Virus record (IMG/VR): IMGVR_UViG_3300042565_001917
Coordinates: 1 to 37,401 of that record
Strand: one strand, 5' to 3'
Length of the DNA: 37,401 bases
From: a virus
Of the stretch, positions 30,348 through 37,030 are shown one piece after another. Both the position numbers and the translations under genes were made by a program. Below the pieces are notes generated by a model. The model saw only the letters and a list, made by a program, of their open reading frames with translations, was not told the origin of the DNA and ran no database searches. Within the stretch, counting starts at the first letter, position 1. The number at the start of each line of letters is the position of its first letter.

Positions 30348-30602
30348 ATGCGCAGATACGATCACGGCCCCGGCGACGAGCTGTCGCCCGCTGAGATGGA
30401 GGAGTACGTGGACGACGACGATATGACGATCGGTGAGCTAGAGACATCCCTCGCGCGGTATCGCGTGTCTGATCTGCGCGTGCGGCGCATCGAGGGCGTT
30501 TGGTACGCAGAGAGCGACCGGCTCATCGCCGCTGGCGAGGGAGGCACGCTGCTAGCTGCTATCGAGTCGCTGCTCACTCACGCAGACGAGCGGCTGTGGT
30601 AG
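30348..30602 (+). CDS. Small acidic protein leading the recombination operon, 84 aa
   Basis: It starts at ATG 30348, on the opposite strand to the small HTH gene and near the divergent promoter. The protein is acidic (ELSPAEMEEYVDDDDMTIGE) and helical. No family is recognised. GTG of the YqaJ-like gene overlaps its end by seven bases. It may be a regulator or accessory of the recombinases. No Shine-Dalgarno is visible before the ATG. Confidence 0.55.
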   Translation: MRRYDHGPGDELSPAEMEEYVDDDDMTIGELETSLARYRVSDLRVRRIEGVWYAESDRLIAAGEGGTLLAAIESLLTHADERLW

Positions 30603-31318
30603 ACGACGAGCTGTCGCTCGCTCCCGACGTAGTCTCTGCGCAGCTCGTATCCGCGGCAGATCCGTGGCTGGAGCGGCGCCGGCATTCGTGGGGCGCGTCG
30701 GAGATCCCCGCGCTCCTGCTCGCGTACGATCGCCGCGAGGAGGAGGCCGCATCGGCGCGCCGCTACCATCTCGACGACTCTGGTATGTCGCGCGCTGGAG
30801 TGCCTCGGATCGTCGCGAGGAAAGCGGGGCTGCTCGCGGCGAAAGCGGGCTCGCGCGCTATGCGCTCCGGCGCCGAGCGCGAACGCGAGCTTATCGATCG
30901 ATGGTCCTCTGCCGCTGGATTCGATGACGTTCGATTAGAGTCCGCGGCTCCGCGCGAGTGGTACCCACTAGTGGATAGGCACTGCCACAGACTAGCCGCG
31001 ACGCCCGACGCGTGGTGCCGCGGCCCCAGCGGCGAGCTGATCATCGTCGAGGCAAAGTGTACGGCGGGACACCACTCGACGTGCGAGTGGTACTGGCGGG
31101 TCCAGCTACAAGCGCAGATGGGGTGCATGTGCGCATCGGCGGGCGTGCTAGTGTGCGGGCGCGGATGGGTGATGGGCTCCGATAGCGAGCCTGTCGGATG
31201 GATTGTAGAGCGCGACGACGCGGAGATAGAGCGGATCCGCGCCGTGGCGATCAAAGCGTGGGCTGATGTGGAAAGGCTACGAGAAGGAGCGGATAATGAA
31301 GTCCATCGATACCAGTGA
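30596..31318 (+). CDS. YqaJ-like exonuclease (lambda Exo type), 240 aa
   Basis: The catalytic signature A-A-T-P-D-A-W-C (Asp138) followed by E-L-I-I-V-E-A-K-C (Glu152, Lys154) is that of YqaJ/lambda exonuclease, which digests 5' ends of duplex DNA to leave 3' overhangs. Upstream features include G-A-S-E-I-P-A-L-L (33-41) and G-A-E-R-E-R-E-L-I-D-R-W. GTG 30596 gives a normal family length and overlaps the preceding gene's stop, so the longer frame from 30500 is rejected. It should work with the Rad52-like gene downstream. Confidence 0.85.
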   Translation: MVDDELSLAPDVVSAQLVSAADPWLERRRHSWGASEIPALLLAYDRREEEAASARRYHLDDSGMSRAGVPRIVARKAGLLAAKAGSRAMRSGAERERELIDRWSSAAGFDDVRLESAAPREWYPLVDRHCHRLAATPDAWCRGPSGELIIVEAKCTAGHHSTCEWYWRVQLQAQMGCMCASAGVLVCGRGWVMGSDSEPVGWIVERDDAEIERIRAVAIKAWADVERLREGADNEVHRYQ

Positions 31319-31667
31319 CACAACGAGTGAGGATTCCATCGATACCAGTGATTGGATCGATACCAGTGATGGGTTGTGCGAAGTGTTCCGGCTTGTGACC
31401 ACAACAGCCGAGCCATTGCCAGTGGACGTGCTCGCGAAGGGCGCGCTCGAACTCGCGTCGAAGCGCGCGATCGATGCAGCAACGATCAACGGTGAACTTC
31501 GTCTCGAGCTGCTCGCTTCGGCGATTTCTCGCACGGTCCCCGAGGCCCTCGCCCGCGCGGGCCTTGTGCGTGAAGCCCGCGCGGGGGACGATTGGATAGA
31601 GACGCTGCTTGATGTCGCACGTGCTCGCATGACAGTCTCCAATCGGGTCAGAAAGGACGACAAGTGA
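31296..31667 (+). CDS. Protein with SIDTSD repeats in the recombination operon, 123 aa
   Basis: ATG 31296 has AAGGAG six bases upstream and overlaps the exonuclease gene by 23 bases. The first ~25 residues repeat S/W-I-D-T-S-D three times, encoded by three exact 14-base repeats (31305-31369). The rest (DVLAKGALELASKRAIDAAT, then VPEALARAGLVREARA and a basic end) is helical. Unknown family. The repeats may be protein motifs, DNA-binding sites, or both. Confidence 0.65.
   Translation: MKSIDTSDTTSEDSIDTSDWIDTSDGLCEVFRLVTTTAEPLPVDVLAKGALELASKRAIDAATINGELRLELLASAISRTVPEALARAGLVREARAGDDWIETLLDVARARMTVSNRVRKDDK
31305..31369 (+). repeat. Three 14-base iteron-like repeats (ATCGATACCAGTGA)
   Basis: Exact copies lie at 31305-31318, 31338-31351 and 31356-31369, with start spacings of 33 and 18 bases. 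Both spacings are multiples of three, keeping the frame. Copies 1 and 2 share TCC upstream. The arrangement resembles iterons or multiple binding sites and could mark a replication origin or operator inside a gene. It also fits a simple coding repeat. Confidence 0.75.
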
Positions 31668-32227
31668 TCGAAAAACGCAAGCTCCTCGACGCGCCGATTC
31701 CTCGCGAGCACGTCGAAGAGCGACAGCAGTCTGGCATGACGCTGAGCTACATCGCAGGATGGCGCGTCATCGCGGAGCTGAATCGGATCTTTCCCGAGGG
31801 CTGGTCATACGATGCCGGCGACACGCGCGAGGTGGCGCGCGAGCAGGAGGAAAAAGGGCGCTGGCGAGTGAGCTACTCGTGCCGCTGCGTGCTGGAGGCG
31901 GGCGGCGTGCGCGTCGTGGATCGCGGCCACGGTCACGGGATCGATCGGTACGTCGGCGCCGCAGTCGAGAGCGCAGAGAAAGAGGCAGCGACCGACGCGC
32001 TCAAGCGGTGCGCGAAAAGTCTCGGCATGAGGCTCGGACTCGCGCTGTACGACAAGGCGCAGGAGCATGTCGCCGAGCCCGCTCTCACGGTATCTGATGA
32101 GGAGCAGGAGGGCGTGGTCGAACAGTGGCCACGCCAGACGGAGGCGTGGAAGCGGCTAGTCTGGCCCACGCTGCTTCCTGAAATGAAGCAGCGAATCAAG
32201 GATCTCAAAAAGGAGAGTGCAAAGTGA
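31664..32227 (+). CDS. Rad52/Rad22-like single-strand annealing protein, 187 aa
   Basis: The N-terminal half contains L-S-Y-I-A-G-W-R-V-I-A-E-L-N-R-I-F and later A-V-E-S-A-E-K-E-A-A-T-D-A-L-K-R, then C-A-K-S-L-G-M-R-L-G-L-A-L-Y-D-K, which are clear signatures of the Rad52-type annealase family (functionally like lambda Bet). GTG 31664 overlaps the preceding stop (GTGA) and has AAAGGA upstream. The C-terminal ~50 residues are acidic and helical. It should pair complementary single strands exposed by the YqaJ-like exonuclease. Confidence 0.85.
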   Translation: MIEKRKLLDAPIPREHVEERQQSGMTLSYIAGWRVIAELNRIFPEGWSYDAGDTREVAREQEEKGRWRVSYSCRCVLEAGGVRVVDRGHGHGIDRYVGAAVESAEKEAATDALKRCAKSLGMRLGLALYDKAQEHVAEPALTVSDEEQEGVVEQWPRQTEAWKRLVWPTLLPEMKQRIKDLKKESAK

Positions 32228-32547
32228 GCGGAAAGCCGGACATCAGAATCGTCGTGAAAAGCAAGGCCAGCGGGCAGGCGATCAACTTGCTCGCAGGATG
32301 GAAGAGGGACCGCGGCATTAGCTGTCGTCTTGATCGCGACGTGGTGCGGCTCGTCATCGAGCGCGCAGACGGCTCGCGAGAGATCGTCACTCGCGGGCAG
32401 GACGGCAAGGATACGCACTGGCTCGACGCCTACGCAGACGGGGGCGGCGCAGCCCCGCAGCGCGGAGACTCTCGCGGCGCACGTCCAGCACTGAGACAGC
32501 CACCGAGGCAGGCAGAGCTGCCCCACGACGACGACGTGCCTTTCTGA
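32224..32547 (+). CDS. Small protein with SSB-like acidic C-terminal tail, 107 aa
   Basis: The C-terminus ends H-D-D-D-V-P-F, nearly identical to the acidic tip of bacterial SSB (D-D-D-I-P-F) that recruits replication and repair proteins. The N-terminal ~65 residues (RIVVKSKASGQAINLLAGW, then DRDVVRLVIERADG) are compact and strand-rich. An ssDNA-binding function is likely by context. It overlaps the Rad52-like stop by four bases. Not a canonical full-length SSB (~150-180 residues); it may be a divergent phage SSB or an SSB mimic. Confidence 0.65.
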   Translation: MSGKPDIRIVVKSKASGQAINLLAGWKRDRGISCRLDRDVVRLVIERADGSREIVTRGQDGKDTHWLDAYADGGGAAPQRGDSRGARPALRQPPRQAELPHDDDVPF

Positions 32548-32571
32548 ACTGCGCGCGACTCGTCGGTGACC

Positions 32572-32609
32572 AACGCCGCGCCTAGCGATAGACGCGGCGT
32601 TTCTATTTT
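32572..32609 (+). terminator. Rho-independent terminator ending the recombination operon
   Basis: The nine-bp stem AACGCCGCG (32572-32580) / CGCGGCGTT (32593-32601) with a 12-base loop is followed by TCTATTTT. It lies 24 bases after the stop of the SSB-tail gene. On the opposite strand it lies directly after the endolysin stop (32603) but lacks a T run there, so it mainly acts on the plus strand. Confidence 0.8.
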
Positions 32610-33289
32610 GCGAGCGGCCATCCGAGCGCGTCGAGGAGCAGCCCACACGAGTCGATCTTCGTCGAGCCCGGCAGGCTCATGTGCTCAACAGCGCCGCGTG
32701 CGCGCGCGAGCTCGCTCACTGATAGCCTGCGGTCGGAGGGCGCGCGCTGACGAGGTATGTCGAGCCGGTCATCGTCTGCTCGCGAGAGCACATCGGCGAG
32801 CCATCGCCACGCCTCGAGGAGCGCATCCGACGGCTCGGGGCACTCGATGCGATGCCCGTCTACGCGCCGCGAGATGACGCGCCCCTCTACGCCAAGACGC
32901 GCCGCCATCCGCGCGGTGCCAGGCGACATCGTCTCGACGCCGATTGACCTGCGGATCGTAGGCCGGTGACCGACGTGCACGGCGCCGTGCGCGAGGTCGA
33001 GGTACTGCCAGATCCCGCCGTCCCACGCGATGCCGAAATGCACACTCACGCTCAGATCGCGCGAGCCATCCGCCGATCGCCGCGACTCCATCGCACGGTA
33101 TAGAGACCTCCCCGCCGCCGGCCCCTCGCGCGGCGGTCCAGCAGTCCAGTGTCCGACGATGAGATCGATTGTGGCGCCAGCTCGCGGGCGAGTCTCACGG
33201 CCCGCGGTCCACCATGCGTCGGAGTCTCTGAGTACGCGGTCGGTGCCCGGTAGCACGCGTCCGCCGATGACGATCCCTCTTTCGATCAT
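32603..33289 (-). CDS. N-acetylmuramoyl-L-alanine amidase endolysin (Amidase_2/PGRP-like), 228 aa
   Basis: Features of Amidase_2/T7 lysozyme-like enzymes: I-V-G-H-W-T-A-G with zinc ligand His47, S-V-H-F-G-I-A-W-D-G-G near 82-92 and W-Q-Y-L-D-L-A-H. Later E-H-M-S-L-P-G (His203) and K-I-D-S-C (Asp213/Cys215) complete the zinc site. It cleaves the amide between N-acetylmuramic acid and L-alanine in peptidoglycan. No signal peptide is seen, so export probably depends on a holin. It is the last gene of the late run and overlaps the metallophosphoesterase gene by four bases. Confidence 0.85.
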   Translation of the reverse strand: MIERGIVIGGRVLPGTDRVLRDSDAWWTAGRETRPRAGATIDLIVGHWTAGPPREGPAAGRSLYRAMESRRSADGSRDLSVSVHFGIAWDGGIWQYLDLAHGAVHVGHRPTIRRSIGVETMSPGTARMAARLGVEGRVISRRVDGHRIECPEPSDALLEAWRWLADVLSRADDDRLDIPRQRAPSDRRLSVSELARARGAVEHMSLPGSTKIDSCGLLLDALGWPLAK

Positions 33290-34608
33290 GCGCCGATCTC
33301 CACTACTGGCGGTACGATATCGTCGAGTCCAGTATCGCTATCCGCGCACGCGACCTCGACGACACGCAGGTCGCCGACGGGATGCCGCGCGGTAGACTCC
33401 CATATGATCTGCGATGGTCGCGAGCCGTGCACGCCATACGCTCCCTGCGCGTACGCCGCAGTCCCGCCGAGACAGCCGTTGACCACGAGGTCTAGGCCGT
33501 CATCGAGTACCACGCGCATCGGCACGTGATAGTGCCCGAGCGCTAGAGCGCGGATCGGCGCTTCGCCTTGAGCGGCGCGAGCAGAGTTCCATCGTCGGAG
33601 CTGGTCTGCTATCCGATGCGTGTGCACGCTGCGAGCTGGAGTGCCCGCCGAGACGACGGTGTCTCCGTGCGTGAGAGCGCATACGGCGCCGCCGGGCGAG
33701 CGCCACGTGGCGTATGGCGTACGCGGGATCGTCCACGTCACTCCGGGGTCACGCGAAAAGATCGCCTCGAGTGTGCGGTAGAGTACGGTTACGGCGCCGT
33801 CCCACTTTGACGCGACCGCGCGGCCTTGCGCATGCGGCCACCGTCCATGATTGCCAATCGCGCACACGACGTCTACGCGTGCGAATGCCTCTCGCAGATA
33901 CGAGATCGCGCTGGTGAGGATCTGTCTTGCGCCGTCGAGCTGGGACGCTAGCGCGTGAGCCTCGCGCGTCGGCCCGTGGATCTCACCCTCGATGATGTCA
34001 CCGCCGAGCAAGAGCCGACACGTAGTGCGGTCGCGGTGCGATGGCTTGTATGACGCCGCTTCTCGCGCAACGAATGCCGTGCGGCGAGCGGCCTCGGTCC
34101 ACCCGTATTGGCTACCAGGCACCTCGCGAGAGTCGATGATCTGACCGTAGTGCAGATCGGACAGGAGCACGACGACTTCGCGGGCCCCGTCGCACGGCGG
34201 CGAGTACACGCGCGGGGGTGTGTACGAGCTCGACTTCTCGATGCCTGCGAGTACGAGACGCGAGACGGTGTCTGTCCAGTGCTCCGCGTCTCCGACGAGG
34301 CGCTCGAGGCGCCGCGCGTGGAGTAGATCGCGCTGCACTCCGCGTCGCTCACCAAGCTCCTGCGGGTCTGGCGTCGGGCTGCGTGACGGGACGTCGAGCT
34401 CCAGCGCCGCCGCGGCTCGTGCTCGCGCGTATCCGCCGAGCGCGGAGTAGTCGCGGCTCAGCGGCCAATGCTCGTCTGTGTCGAGCCGCATCGCCAGCGC
34501 GACGGATCGCGGCATCGTGGAGATGTCGCGGTTCGCGCGCTCTGCCGCTTCCACTACGCATGAGAGCACCCACTCTCGGTGCTCCGCCGTGCCCTTCGTG
34601 GGCCTCAC
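33286..34608 (-). CDS. Calcineurin-like metallophosphoesterase, 440 aa
   Basis: Metal-binding motifs in order: S-D-L-H (150-153), G-G-D (202-204), G-N-H (252-254), a later T-H-G-D (313-316) and G-H-Y-H (358-361). GTG 34608 overlaps the SprT-like stop (GTGA), which rejects the longer frame to 34698. The first ~70 residues are an extra N-terminal helix region, perhaps DNA-binding. Phage phosphoesterases of this type may be nucleases or phosphatases; the substrate is not visible. Placement beside the endolysin is unusual. Confidence 0.8.
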   Translation of the reverse strand: MRPTKGTAEHREWVLSCVVEAAERANRDISTMPRSVALAMRLDTDEHWPLSRDYSALGGYARARAAAALELDVPSRSPTPDPQELGERRGVQRDLLHARRLERLVGDAEHWTDTVSRLVLAGIEKSSSYTPPRVYSPPCDGAREVVVLLSDLHYGQIIDSREVPGSQYGWTEAARRTAFVAREAASYKPSHRDRTTCRLLLGGDIIEGEIHGPTREAHALASQLDGARQILTSAISYLREAFARVDVVCAIGNHGRWPHAQGRAVASKWDGAVTVLYRTLEAIFSRDPGVTWTIPRTPYATWRSPGGAVCALTHGDTVVSAGTPARSVHTHRIADQLRRWNSARAAQGEAPIRALALGHYHVPMRVVLDDGLDLVVNGCLGGTAAYAQGAYGVHGSRPSQIIWESTARHPVGDLRVVEVACADSDTGLDDIVPPVVEIGA

Positions 34609-34943
34609 TCGTCGGCCTCGAGAGCGGCGTCGATGTCGGCGCGAGCCGCGCGCCACTCGCGACCGTGTGCCGGTATCTCGTGCCCGTGTCGGTGCCACGC
34701 GACGAGATGCGCTAGCTCGTGACGGATGGTGTCCTCGCGGGACTCTGGAGTGCCGCCCTCAAAGAGCTTTTCAGACAGCATGATCACGCCGTAGACCGCC
34801 CATATAAAAGCCTCCCCGTGGACGCCCTCGTGCCACGACCCACACTCACGAGACCAGCCGACGAGCAGGCGCATTTTAGGAGCGACTTTCTCAAGCACGC
34901 GCGACGCGTAGCGCTCGACGCGCGCTCGCTCGCTCGCTCTCAT
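34605..34943 (-). CDS. SprT-like zinc metalloprotease-type protein, 112 aa
   Basis: Contains T-I-R-H-E-L-A-H-L (HExxH, residues 75-79) followed by a third histidine in P-A-H-G-R-E-W (His93), the SprT-type arrangement. ATG 34943 overlaps the upstream small gene as ATGA; the longer frame to 35042 is rejected. SprT-domain proteins (Spartan/SprT) cleave DNA-protein crosslinks in other organisms; a similar DNA-related role may apply. Length is short compared with cellular proteins. Confidence 0.7.
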   Translation of the reverse strand: MRASERARVERYASRVLEKVAPKMRLLVGWSRECGSWHEGVHGEAFIWAVYGVIMLSEKLFEGGTPESREDTIRHELAHLVAWHRHGHEIPAHGREWRAARADIDAALEADE

Positions 34944-35107
34944 GCGCTGGAGCCCATGCCCACAGAGCGGCACCACCACACTAGACGAAGACCGATGTCC
35001 TCGCCGTACTCTTCGATGGCGAGGAAGAGGAGCAGCTCGCACACGTCGCGAGGGTCCTCTTCCATCTTCCGGCGCGCCGCCGCGATAGCCCGTCTTGAGA
35101 CCATCAT
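34940..35107 (-). CDS. Small protein, 55 aa
   Basis: Read directly from the sequence: ATG 35107 overlaps the stop of the Nmad1-like gene (ATGA), and its own stop overlaps the SprT-like ATG (ATGA). The product is helical and acidic in the middle (RKMEEDPRDVCELLLFLAIE) with W-W-C and a Gly/Ser end. The double overlap is strong evidence of translation despite the small size. Function unknown. Confidence 0.65.
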   Translation of the reverse strand: MMVSRRAIAAARRKMEEDPRDVCELLLFLAIEEYGEDIGLRLVWWCRSVGMGSSA

Positions 35108-35361
35108 TTACCGCGCCTCTCGGCGATGCGGAGCAAGATGAAATACCCCAGCAGGTCCATGACTACGTCCTCTCCAGCGGCGCTACCGCGCGCGACGCGT
35201 GACAGCTTGTCGTCGATCCGCACGCGGAGCTGCTCTGTCGCGTCCGCTTTTGAGAAGAGCCGAATCGGCTCAAGCGCACTGTCACCGTAAGCGCGATTCT
35301 TCTCGAGCAGTAGCTCGCAAAGAGCGTCGCACTCTGCCCTGATATCGTCCGCTGAGCTCAC
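35104..35361 (-). CDS. Nmad1/DUF1599-like protein (nucleotide-modification associated), 85 aa
   Basis: The centre reads L-L-E-K-N-R-A-Y-G-D-S-A (about residues 18-29) and F-S-K-A-D-A-T-E-Q-L-R-V-R-I-D-D-K-L-S-R, with D-V-V-M-D-L-L-G-Y near the C-terminus, matching a common phage family that I associate with Nmad1/DUF1599, linked to modified nucleotides. Length is normal. Whether it makes, removes or senses a modified base is unknown. It sits in a late/lysis cluster rather than beside the methyltransferase. Confidence 0.7.
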   Translation of the reverse strand: MSSADDIRAECDALCELLLEKNRAYGDSALEPIRLFSKADATEQLRVRIDDKLSRVARGSAAGEDVVMDLLGYFILLRIAERRGK

Positions 35362-35750
35362 GGCGCTGCAGGATCAGGCTCGGATTCTCCGCCGCTCGAT
35401 TCCGCGTATGCACCGTTCCGATCGCAGACATTCGTGGTCCATCGCGCGGCCTCGCAGATGCCGATCGCGACAGGCTTTGCGACGCTTACAGCAGTAGCGA
35501 TTCCAGCGGACACACCGCCACCGCACCCGTACGCAGAGCCCGCGAGCATCACGAGGAAGATCGGCGCAGCGCCACGCCGCACCATCGCAGGCAGCGACGC
35601 GAGCACAGTAGCGACGACGGGGATCATCGCGGCGAGGATCTCCTCGCGATGCGGCTCAGACGACGTCACCCACACGACGATCGCAGCCGCGAGCATGAGC
35701 GCAAAAGCGACAAGGGTTGTCGTTTCGATCTTGTAGCTTCCGATCTTCAT
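35358..35750 (-). CDS. Membrane protein with late cysteine, holin/spanin-like candidate, 130 aa
   Basis: Two probable membrane helices (about 12-29 and 38-56) are followed by R-R and a third hydrophobic segment ending S-A-Y-G-C (Cys76), a weak lipobox. The rest is polar with more cysteines and ends SEPDPAAP. Location near the endolysin suggests a lysis helper (holin or spanin-like), but the topology does not give a standard Rz/Rz1 pair. It overlaps the next gene by four bases. Confidence 0.5.
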   Translation of the reverse strand: MKIGSYKIETTTLVAFALMLAAAIVVWVTSSEPHREEILAAMIPVVATVLASLPAMVRRGAAPIFLVMLAGSAYGCGGGVSAGIATAVSVAKPVAIGICEAARWTTNVCDRNGAYAESSGGESEPDPAAP

Positions 35751-36040
35751 CGTCCCTCCAGTCTGTCCAGCCTCTGCGCCAGATACTCGATGCGCTCCAT
35801 TCTAGCACCCAGCGACCACGAGGCACTCGCTACCGCGAAGACCACGCCCAGCGATCCCACGACTACCGCGACGACTACCGCCCACACGAGAGAGCGCATA
35901 GCTCGAAGCGCGCGGCCGTGCGATGCAGTCACGCGGACAAGCTCGCGGACGAGCGTCGGGATCTCATGCGGCTCGGGAGTGCGTGGCACTCGTGAGATGT
36001 CGTCCTCGTCCATATGCAGATCACTGATGTCGGTAGCCAC
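35747..36040 (-). CDS. Single-pass membrane protein with C-terminal coiled coil, 97 aa
   Basis: An acidic N-terminus (ISDLHMDEDDISRVP) is followed by a basic stretch, one membrane helix at about 51-73 (LVWAVVVAVVVGSLGVVFAV) and a short coiled coil (MERIEYLAQRLDRLEGR). This resembles small lysis-associated (holin or i-spanin-type) proteins. It overlaps the next downstream gene at 35750-35747 (ATGA). Evidence is position plus topology only. Confidence 0.5.
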   Translation of the reverse strand: MATDISDLHMDEDDISRVPRTPEPHEIPTLVRELVRVTASHGRALRAMRSLVWAVVVAVVVGSLGVVFAVASASWSLGARMERIEYLAQRLDRLEGR

Positions 36041-36047
36041 GGTGCTC

Positions 36048-36338
36048 CTATCTAGACCGCACGCGGACCAATACGGATCGGTCGTCGGTGCGTCCCTGCG
36101 TCGTCGTGATCCTGCACCGGACCACGTAGTCTGAACCGGCGGTCCCGCCGCCGAGGAATGCCGTGGGGTTGCCAGCGACGATTGACGTAGAGTTGATCGT
36201 CAAAGACGCGTCCGGCGCTACGTCGATTCCCCACGATGCCGTCGATATAGAGTCGCCCGCTGGCATCCACTCGGTAGCCCAGTCGAACGCATAGTCGAGG
36301 ACGGCGTTGGGATCCTTGATAAACGACTCACTCATCAT
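36048..36338 (-). CDS. Conserved phage structural protein, 96 aa
   Basis: The order of motifs, F-I-K-D-P-N-A-V-L-D-Y-A-F-D-W near residue 6, W-M-P-A-G-D-S-I-S-T around 25 and R-I-T-T-T-Q-G-R-T-D-D-R-S near the end, is that of a common phage protein found next to fibre genes. It is probably a small virion (fibre or neck) protein. It overlaps the 175-residue gene by 11 bases. Confidence 0.75.
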   Translation of the reverse strand: MMSESFIKDPNAVLDYAFDWATEWMPAGDSISTASWGIDVAPDASLTINSTSIVAGNPTAFLGGGTAGSDYVVRCRITTTQGRTDDRSVLVRVRSR

Positions 36339-36855
36339 CGCCCTCCACTAGCACGGCTCTTCCTTCGTAGAGCACCATTGTCGTGCGCATGCTCTTTTCC
36401 ACGGTGACTGTTCTGCTGTCAGACCCGACGACTCTGACGCGCGCCTCTGCGTCTACCGCTGTCGTCCTACTCTCTGAGCGCACGCGAGCCGTGTACGAGA
36501 CCGACGTCGAGACGGGCTCGTACACGCCGAGCACTACAGACGAGCCAGACGTCGACCACGCGGCGGCGTACGTCGAGGCGCCGACAGAGGACGTGACCGA
36601 CGAGCCACCAGATGACCACGCGGCGGCGTACGTCGAGGCGCCGACAAAGGCCACGGCCGCTGCGCCAGACGACGACGCGACTGCGCTGGACACCGACCCA
36701 GCGGTAGACCCTACGCCCGACACCGTAGCGGTGCCGGATGATGACGCGCTGGCCGCCGCGGTAGATGCCCCGACGCCCACGACCGACGATGTGCCGTCGG
36801 CGGCTCCCGCGCCCGACGTCGCGCTGCCCGAGCTATAGAGCAGCAGCAGCAGCAT
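36328..36855 (-). CDS. Low-complexity Gly/Ser/Ala virion protein, 175 aa
   Basis: After a leucine run (MLLLLLYSS) coded by CTG repeats, most of the protein is Gly/Ser/Ala/Val-rich with repeated V-G-A-S-T-Y-A-A-A-W units, two of them encoded by a 60-base tandem repeat. The C-terminal ~65 residues are more normal and charged (EPVSTSVSYTARVRSESRTT...EGDDE). It looks like a collagen-like or flexible virion surface protein. The first 12 codons recur at position 37-1, with a two-codon length difference in the leucine run. Confidence 0.7.
   Translation of the reverse strand: MLLLLLYSSGSATSGAGAADGTSSVVGVGASTAAASASSSGTATVSGVGSTAGSVSSAVASSSGAAAVAFVGASTYAAAWSSGGSSVTSSVGASTYAAAWSTSGSSVVLGVYEPVSTSVSYTARVRSESRTTAVDAEARVRVVGSDSRTVTVEKSMRTTMVLYEGRAVLVEGDDE
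36541..36660. repeat. Tandem repeat, two 60-base units, in the low-complexity gene
   Basis: Units 36541-36600 and 36601-36660 share an identical 33-base core (36554-36586 and 36614-36646). They encode the repeated A-S-T-Y-A-A-A-W block. Such repeats can expand or shrink by recombination, changing surface protein length. Confidence 0.8.
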
Positions 36856-36857
36856 CG

Positions 36858-37022
36858 TCAGCCCAGCGACTCGATACGCGCGATCGTCTGCTCGGTGGAT
36901 AGAATGTCCGCGTCGATCGCGCTCACGCGCTCGAGGTCGCCGACGCTAGCCGCGTGCGACCGCTGCAAGCCGAGCGTTGCGAGCCGGTTTCTTAGAATGC
37001 GGAGTATCTCTTCGAGCGACAT
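36858..37022 (-). CDS. Small helical phage protein, 54 aa (copy B)
   Basis: Second copy of the 40-204 gene, starting at ATG 37022 with GAGGAG four to five bases upstream overlapping the preceding stop. It starts MSLEEILRILRN rather than MSIEEVLRILRN; otherwise identical in protein, with many silent changes. If the window is circular, this and the 40-204 gene are the same locus in two variants. Confidence 0.75.
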   Translation of the reverse strand: MSLEEILRILRNRLATLGLQRSHAASVGDLERVSAIDADILSTEQTIARIESLG

Positions 37023-37030
37023 GCAGCTCC

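Noticed and set aside
36383-36838. Plus-strand 151-residue frame over the low-complexity gene
   Set aside because: Its Asp/Ala/Thr-rich sequence is the mirror of the repeated Ser/Gly/Val codons on the minus strand; the minus frame has the conserved start and fits the operon.
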